Origin: Microthyrium microscopicum
Taxonomy: Eukaryota; Ascomycota; Dothideomycetes; Microthyriales; Microthyriaceae
Length of the DNA stretch: 64,000 nt
Assembly (NCBI GenBank): GCA_010405405.1
Contig: MU004232.1
Location: 949,481-1,013,480, forward strand
Reading direction: 5' to 3'
Part shown: piece after piece, positions 58,530 to 64,000 of the stretch
Position numbering within the stretch: position 1 is the stretch's first letter
Layout: every line of letters begins with the position of its first letter
Program-made: the position numbers and the translations under genes
Notes under the pieces: generated by a model
Told to the model about the DNA's origin: nothing
Seen by the model: the letters and a program-made list of their open reading frames with translations, nothing else
Database searches by the model: none

Positions 58530-61500
58530 ATGCCTGGGTGAGTTCATGAACGTAAATATACGATCACTTGATTGCCGCGCAATAGCTTTGACGTGCGCTA
58601 TCTTGTCGTACCTGCGTTGGTCTTGTTTCAAGTTTCGCTCTAACAACAAACTGCAGATCCCTCAAAGACACCCTCCGCGTACTGCAGGATACCTTCGCAG
58701 AACCTTCTGTAACTTCACATCCACTTCCTGACGAGCTCGAGAGAACGATTGAGCGTTTTGTGGAATCGAGACCGCAAATTGACGACCATGATTCTCAGAA
58801 GATCCACGAGGAGCTTCTTTACATTTTCAACAAATATGTATCGGGAAACACTGAAAAGCATGGCCCGTTTGTGGCTACCTTACGACTCCTCCGACCGGCT
58901 ATCTGTGGCGAGAAGCGACTGGACGAATGGTGGAAGTTGATTATAAGGCCCACTGTGGATTCACTTGGTCATAAAAGAGACACTATTGAGGACGCGCGAG
59001 AGTTCTTGCTTGGAGTTCTAGTCTTTGATGTCGAAGATGACCCGACGGGTGAAAAGGCGGAAATCTCAATGGAGTTTACGAGAAAACTTGTTGATGCATA
59101 CCTTGCGAGAACGAAACTGCCATCTGGGGACAATGTTGTTTCTCCCGAAGATGAGTTTCTTGCTCATGAACTAGAAGGTGTTCTTGTCGCTTTTGGTCGC
59201 AAGAATCCCAAGGTATGACCGACTTGATTGGTGTTTGCAATATCTTATCTAACTCCTTCCTTAGGAACTCCTTGTGGCTATCGATGAGCTCTTTGTACAA
59301 AGAGATTTACGTCTACAAGCACTGTCATTACTGAGTAGCTTCGTCCGATTACAGCCTCCACATCTACATCTTGTGCTCGAGACTTCTCTCATTCAACACC
59401 TTCACACATGTCTTTTGCTGGATAATTCTACGACAGTTGTCGACCTTGCACTGACTATTCTCATTATGTTTATTCCACACATTACGACTACTCTGGTTGA
59501 CGATTTGCCTCGTTTGTTCCTGATTTATGCTCGCATTCTTTGCTGGAACAAGTACAATGACGACAGTGCAACTCGTGCGGCTCAAAGCGAGGCCTCCGAG
59601 TCAGAATATGCCTCTGATTCCGAGACGAGACAATCATTGCATTTCGATCCTCATTGGGATGTCGTTGAGGCTAGCATCGATGGCTCTCAATCCATCCCGC
59701 CGAAGGCCAATTACCTTTTCACATTTCTTTATGGGCTCTTTCCCCTTAATTTCATGAACTTCATCCGAAAACCCCGACGATATCTCAAGATGAAGGCTTA
59801 CCCGCGAGCTGATGATCTAGATCTTCACCAAGGTCTTATAAGAATTCGGACAGAACCGCACCGCATACACCACAAATTACACCCGAATTTCTTCCTCACT
59901 ACAGCAGAAGATGAGCTTTCTGATAACCACTGGGTGAAAAGCGACCCTGCCGATCTGGTGTCTCAATGTCTTGGCCTTTCCAATGCGATTGCAATGAATC
60001 TTGGAGATCCAGGTCCTCCACCAATCTCCAAATTACCCGCTCTACCAAGAAAATCCCGCTCTCAAAAGTCTCGAATTCTGCTCAACCCTGGCGATGAGGA
60101 AACATTGGGCCATGGCAATGACTTCCGACCTTCGAATAGCAATCGGAATACGATGTCGACAACCATGACGGGTACAACTGCCAATAACCATGAGTCATTG
60201 AGGATGCCTCCACGACAACTTTCACATACAAGTTTACTAGATGCCATGGCTCGGTCACCCAAAAGTGGCTCTCCTACAAACAGATATATCTCCGGTGATG
60301 AAAACATAGATAGCCCAGTCGACACCAGACCACATACTCCTCGATTTGACCATGGCAAGAGTTCTGCTAGCGCGCCACCGTCACCGCCTCGCTCTGTCGC
60401 CGCATCTCACTCAGCACCAAAAGTTCCTACCCTCCAGTCCTTCGCCCAAACGTTATCCCGGTTCCCTCTTCCAAGCTCTAGTCCTACAGGAGGGGAACAA
60501 TACAACAGCTCTATTTTGCAGCGAGAAGTTATGCTGCTTAAGAATGACCTCAATTTTGAACGCTTCCAGAAGCAAAGATACATTGAGCAAATTGGAAACA
60601 TGCAACGAAAACATATGGGTGATGTTGGCGTCGAAGCAGACACGCACACTCTGATGAACAAGAACCGAAGTCTCAAAGCTCGATTAACCAAGGCCGATGA
60701 ACGTTATGAGCAATTGAAGAAAGAGGTTGCCGCAAGCAGAAGCCAAGCCAAGAAATTCGAGGAGCAACTTACCGCCAAGCTCAAGACATATCGTGAAGAC
60801 GAAAAGCAATTGCAAATGGAGGTTGAAAACTTGAAACACGAACTGGGACTTGCTCGAGAGGAATGCAACGCGCTCCAGAAACTCGTCTCAGCCGGTGAGA
60901 AGCGCGACAGCAATGGCAGAGAACAGCTTGGTGCCATGGAATCAGACGTTGAAGAAGTCAATAGACTTCGGAACAACATATTCGACCTCGAGTCGAAAAT
61001 TCAGGGATACGAGCAACGTGATTTTGACTTTGAGCGAACACATGAAGAGCACAGCATCTTGCAATCAGAACTAGAGTGTGCACGAATGAAGGTGGCCTCT
61101 GCAGATTCGGAACGAGATCGACTGCGGCGCCAATATGAGCAAAAGATAATGACTCTCGAAGCCAATGCTCGAAATTCACAACTGACCGCACAAGCTGGCT
61201 CGGGTACTTTGCCAAATAGTGTTCAGCAAATGATCGACTCGGCCCTCAGCGCACAGCAGAGTAAATTTCTGCAGTTGAAGAGGACCTACACAACTCTCCA
61301 CCGCCGCTACATGGAACTAGAACTCCGGAATACGGAGCTCGAGAATGCTATCGCCAAACCTCGACCTGGTAGCGTTCTAAGTCTCACGCGATATGCTGAC
61401 GACAGCGCCCTTCCTGGACTCATGCGGCAGGATTCCTTTGGACAAAGCACCAATGTTCCGAGATCACGCAGCGTGCGTCGACACGACTTTTCCGCCGCAG

Positions 61501-61958
61501 AGCCGCTTCTAGAAGACACTGCTAGTAGTAGTGGCCACAGCAGCATGTATTCTAGCGTGCACAGCTATCCATCCGAGCGACCACGTACCGAAGGCCACAT
61601 GATGAATGGAATGGTCGCTAACCCGACCATGCCCCTCCGTGGTCCAAGCAGAGATACATTCCGCCAAGATCGAGACATCAATTCCGCTTTCGAACAATCA
61701 TTGAAGTCCGACTTTGCTGGCAGCCCTACAGAAAGTCTCGCAGACACTTTGAAAGTCGGTGCCATCACTCGTGCCCAGACCGAACCGGGTAAGACCGAGG
61801 TTCGCTCATATGGCAGAGGTAAGTCAAATTTCCTTTGTTCCAACAATGGGAATTCTTACTAACGCGATGCAGGTGGTGCTGGTAATGTGAAGAAGCCAAA
61901 GGACAAAGAATCTTCGACAAAGAAAAGTGGGTTTCGCGGCCTGAAGGGCATAATGTGA
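58530..61958 (+). CDS. tsc1: Hamartin homologue Tsc1
   Basis: Exons 58530-58537 (8 nt), 58657-59212, 59265-61818 and 61873-61958; 1067 aa, closing in phase. The first exon encodes only MP and part of Gly; the join gives MPGSLKDTLRVLQDTFAEPS, a plausible hamartin N-terminus. The N-terminal half has the helical repeats of hamartin (LLYIFNKYVSGNTEKHGPFV, DLRLQALSLLSSFVRLQPPH, YLFTFLYGLFPLNFMNFIRK). Residues about 640-920 form a long coiled coil (LTKADERYEQLKKEVAASRS, KQLQMEVENLKHELGLAREE), the part that in other species binds Tsc2. Tsc1 with Tsc2 restrains Rheb and thereby TORC1. A Ser/Pro-rich linker and a basic C-terminus (KKSGFRGLKGIM) complete it. Baker's yeast lacks this gene; fission yeast and filamentous fungi have it. 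Confidence 0.9.
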
Positions 61959-62396
61959 GAGAGGAAACATGGCTTCTGTTTTCGTAACCTTGTTTTTATA
62001 TTGTTGTGTAGGATACCCTGACGCGGTTGCATTGGGAACGTGGATGAGATGGGGTGGCTCATCGTATAGACATCATTTGTGTCTCATGCCTTATGATTCA
62101 GCTGAGTGCTGACAAGCACTTGTATAGAGAATTTTATATGTAGAAATAAGTATTCACATTATAATCATCTTGATGGCCACCATGTCGACAATACGAGGTA
62201 ATGCAGAGCTGCAATTAGGTAGGCATGGCCGCATTAAGACAAATCAAAGCACCATTGTAACAATAAGGGTCGTGAGTTCTTTGTCAAATTGGACCACTCG
62301 TCTTGATTAAATCATCTACCAAATGATTCTCTAGGAATTTACAGATTATTCCTCGACATATTCACAAATTCTGGCAGATTAACGAGAGACTTCAAC
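61959..62396. other. Intergenic, tsc1 3' end and promoter of the next gene
   Basis: 438 bp; AT-rich around 62130-62170; no gene. Confidence 0.4.
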
Positions 62397-64000
62397 ATGG
62401 CACTGGATCCGAATCAGGCATCAATCTTGGACTTCCCTCTAGAAATCCAGGATTTGATATGGGAGTACGTTGTACTAAGCCATGACTTTAAGCACAGTCA
62501 CAGTCGACGGCCCGAAGAAGTATTCTTCGATGTGAGTTTCCCTAATACAATAATTTTCAGATCGTCATGGTTCTATATTAACAAAGCTTACAGAAGCCTC
62601 CAAACACCAGAATGTTGCTGCGCATTGCGCTCTCAAGTCGTATGTTTCCTGAACCTGTAATCTCGAAGACTACATAGACTAACACCTCACCTCTAGACGC
62701 AGCCCATGATGCTATAAGCAGAGCAATGCGTCGCTTGGATATATTTGATGTCCCCGACCCAAATGAGCTCAGATTCAATATCAGTCACAAATACGCCGTT
62801 GAATACTGCTATGAAGGCGTTCTTCGAAACCATAAGAACCCAGCAAAGCTCGCTGGTCCAGGATTCTATAATGAGATCAATGAGGCTTTGGACTGGGTTC
62901 TCGCCAACAGTCGACTTGTCAACCCAGATTTGAGAGATGAATACGTCAAGCGGCTGTGTATCTTGACTTGTGACAGACATTGTCAATTGACCAGTCCTGA
63001 CGGGGAATGTTATAACGATGACCCGATCAGGTTTCTTAATAAAGCGTTGTGGAAACCGGACCCGGACAACACCTTTTACCACTGGCCGGAGCGTCTGTAC
63101 TGCGATACCAACCTTCGAGCTGCTATCGCAGCAGCTCTGGGCTGCGAAGGTATGTTAACCTGGGAGCATTTGGATGATAAAGGCTGACTAGTTCTAGATC
63201 TGTTCGAATCGAAACTGGAGTCACATATCTTGCACAAGAATTTCTACCTGGGCAGTCCAATATATCTAGCTGCTCGCGCTGGCAACGTCAAGATTGTAGA
63301 GACTATTTTCAACTACGCTGCCCAACAACAGGGCCTTATTACTCGGCTACGCGACTGGGTTGAGAATAAGCAAGTTCCAGGCGCAATCAGCGATCAAGAA
63401 ACATGGACCGAAATTCTCTTGGGAGTCGTGCATAGAGAGAGTGGTGGCGAAGAAGTCTTTGACTATCTGCTTGAAAAGTGGGACGAGGTGAAGAGACTTG
63501 ACCATCCTGATCCTCCAACGCGCGGACGCGGACGAATCGACTGGTGGGACGACGCACCAGAGGGTGCGGAAGACGAAGACACTTCGGATGACCAGCACAG
63601 CTACTACACGGGCTCGACGCCACGATGGGAGCGTACGGCAAAGATGGAGGAAAGGAAATGGGTGGATGCGTTGAAATGGGCGCTCAAGACTGCTGCAAAG
63701 AAAGGCCGTTCTGATTTCATTTCGAAATTGATTCCGTTGATTTATGAGTTGACTCTGATCAAGGAGAAGAAACGGGTCCTACACGTCTTTCGCCCATGGA
63801 TGACGGGTGCGGCTCTAGGAGATCATCCTGAGCTCATCGATGAAGCCTATGTAAGTCCATGGCAGACGAATCATCCTCGAAGACTTGTGAACACACTTCT
63901 TCACCTTAGGTTTAACGATGCCCAAGTACGATACTGACGAGTCTATAGGAGTGGGCCAGGACTCACGCAGTCGACCCTGCCAATCCCTTCCCAATCGCCC
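62397..64000 (+). CDS. 2EXR/F-box-like protein with ankyrin-type helices, 3' end outside window
   Basis: Exons 62397-62531, 62594-62639 (46 nt), 62697-63149, 63198-63850 and 63949 to the edge. Starts MALDPNQASILDFPLEIQDL followed by IWEYVV, the fungal 2EXR/F-box-like opening also seen in the gene at 42943-44311. For intron 1 I use the acceptor at 62593 (CTTACAG with an ATTAAC branch); the nearer AG would give a 29-bp intron and a stop. After the third intron comes an ankyrin-like helix pair (FYLGSPIYLAARAGNVKIVE) and a charged segment (RGRGRIDWWDDAPEGAEDED). The last visible exon reads EWARTHAVDPANPFPIA. Function unknown. The small second exon and the last intron (98 bp) are the least certain parts. 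Confidence 0.6.

Overview
The window is nuclear DNA of a filamentous ascomycete (Pezizomycotina). Genes are dense on both strands, introns are mostly 44-76 bp with GT-AG ends, and the set includes fungal orthologues such as NCE101, Abp2, Cyc2, Far11/PRO22, Sld7 and AIM32. I cannot place it below subphylum from sequence alone. I reconstructed exons by eye; almost every model below closes in frame across all its junctions.

Layout. 1-9.7 kb: a 5'-truncated histidine acid phosphatase, an ankyrin protein (-), GABA transaminase (+) and the STRIPAK scaffold Far11/PRO22 (-). 10-14.8 kb: complex I 78-kDa subunit (-), the tiny NCE101 gene (-) and ATG8 (-). 15.9-20.5 kb: coproporphyrinogen oxidase HEM13 (+), a secreted type-B carboxylesterase (+) and AIM32 (-). 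21-27.3 kb: Sae2/CtIP (-), an F-box protein (+) and ORC5 (+). 28-32.5 kb: a secreted lactonase-type beta-propeller (+), a Gfo/Idh/MocA oxidoreductase (-) and the peroxisomal adenine nucleotide carrier (-). 33.7-42.4 kb: ARS-binding protein Abp2 (+), Cyc2-like flavoprotein (-), bHLH factor Cbf1 (+) and a Tda3-like FAD oxidoreductase (+). 42.9-49.3 kb: a 2EXR-type protein (-) whose intron holds a minisatellite, a 2.2 kb gene-poor stretch with tRNA-like and palindromic debris, YPT1/RAB1 (-) and the GTP/GDP carrier GGC1 (-). 50-62 kb: a small Cys-rich secreted protein (-), a membrane-anchored thioesterase-like protein (-), Sld7 (+), a 3.4 kb stretch without a visible gene, and TSC1/hamartin (+). 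The right edge cuts a second 2EXR/ankyrin-type gene (+).

Most of this is ordinary core-genome housekeeping: mitochondrial and haem biology (nuo78, HEM13, Cyc2, AIM32, GGC1), replication and repair (ORC5, Sld7, Abp2, Sae2, Cbf1), autophagy, TOR and trafficking control (ATG8, TSC1, YPT1), and GABA catabolism. I see no biosynthetic cluster, intact transposon, CRISPR array or convincing new system. The best leads are a long open frame directly behind the Cbf1 stop codon, a foldback 36-bp minisatellite in an intron with a diverged relative about 1.3 kb away, and a small secreted cysteine-rich protein. Several very small exons (8, 11 and 24 nt) would be easily lost by automated annotation.
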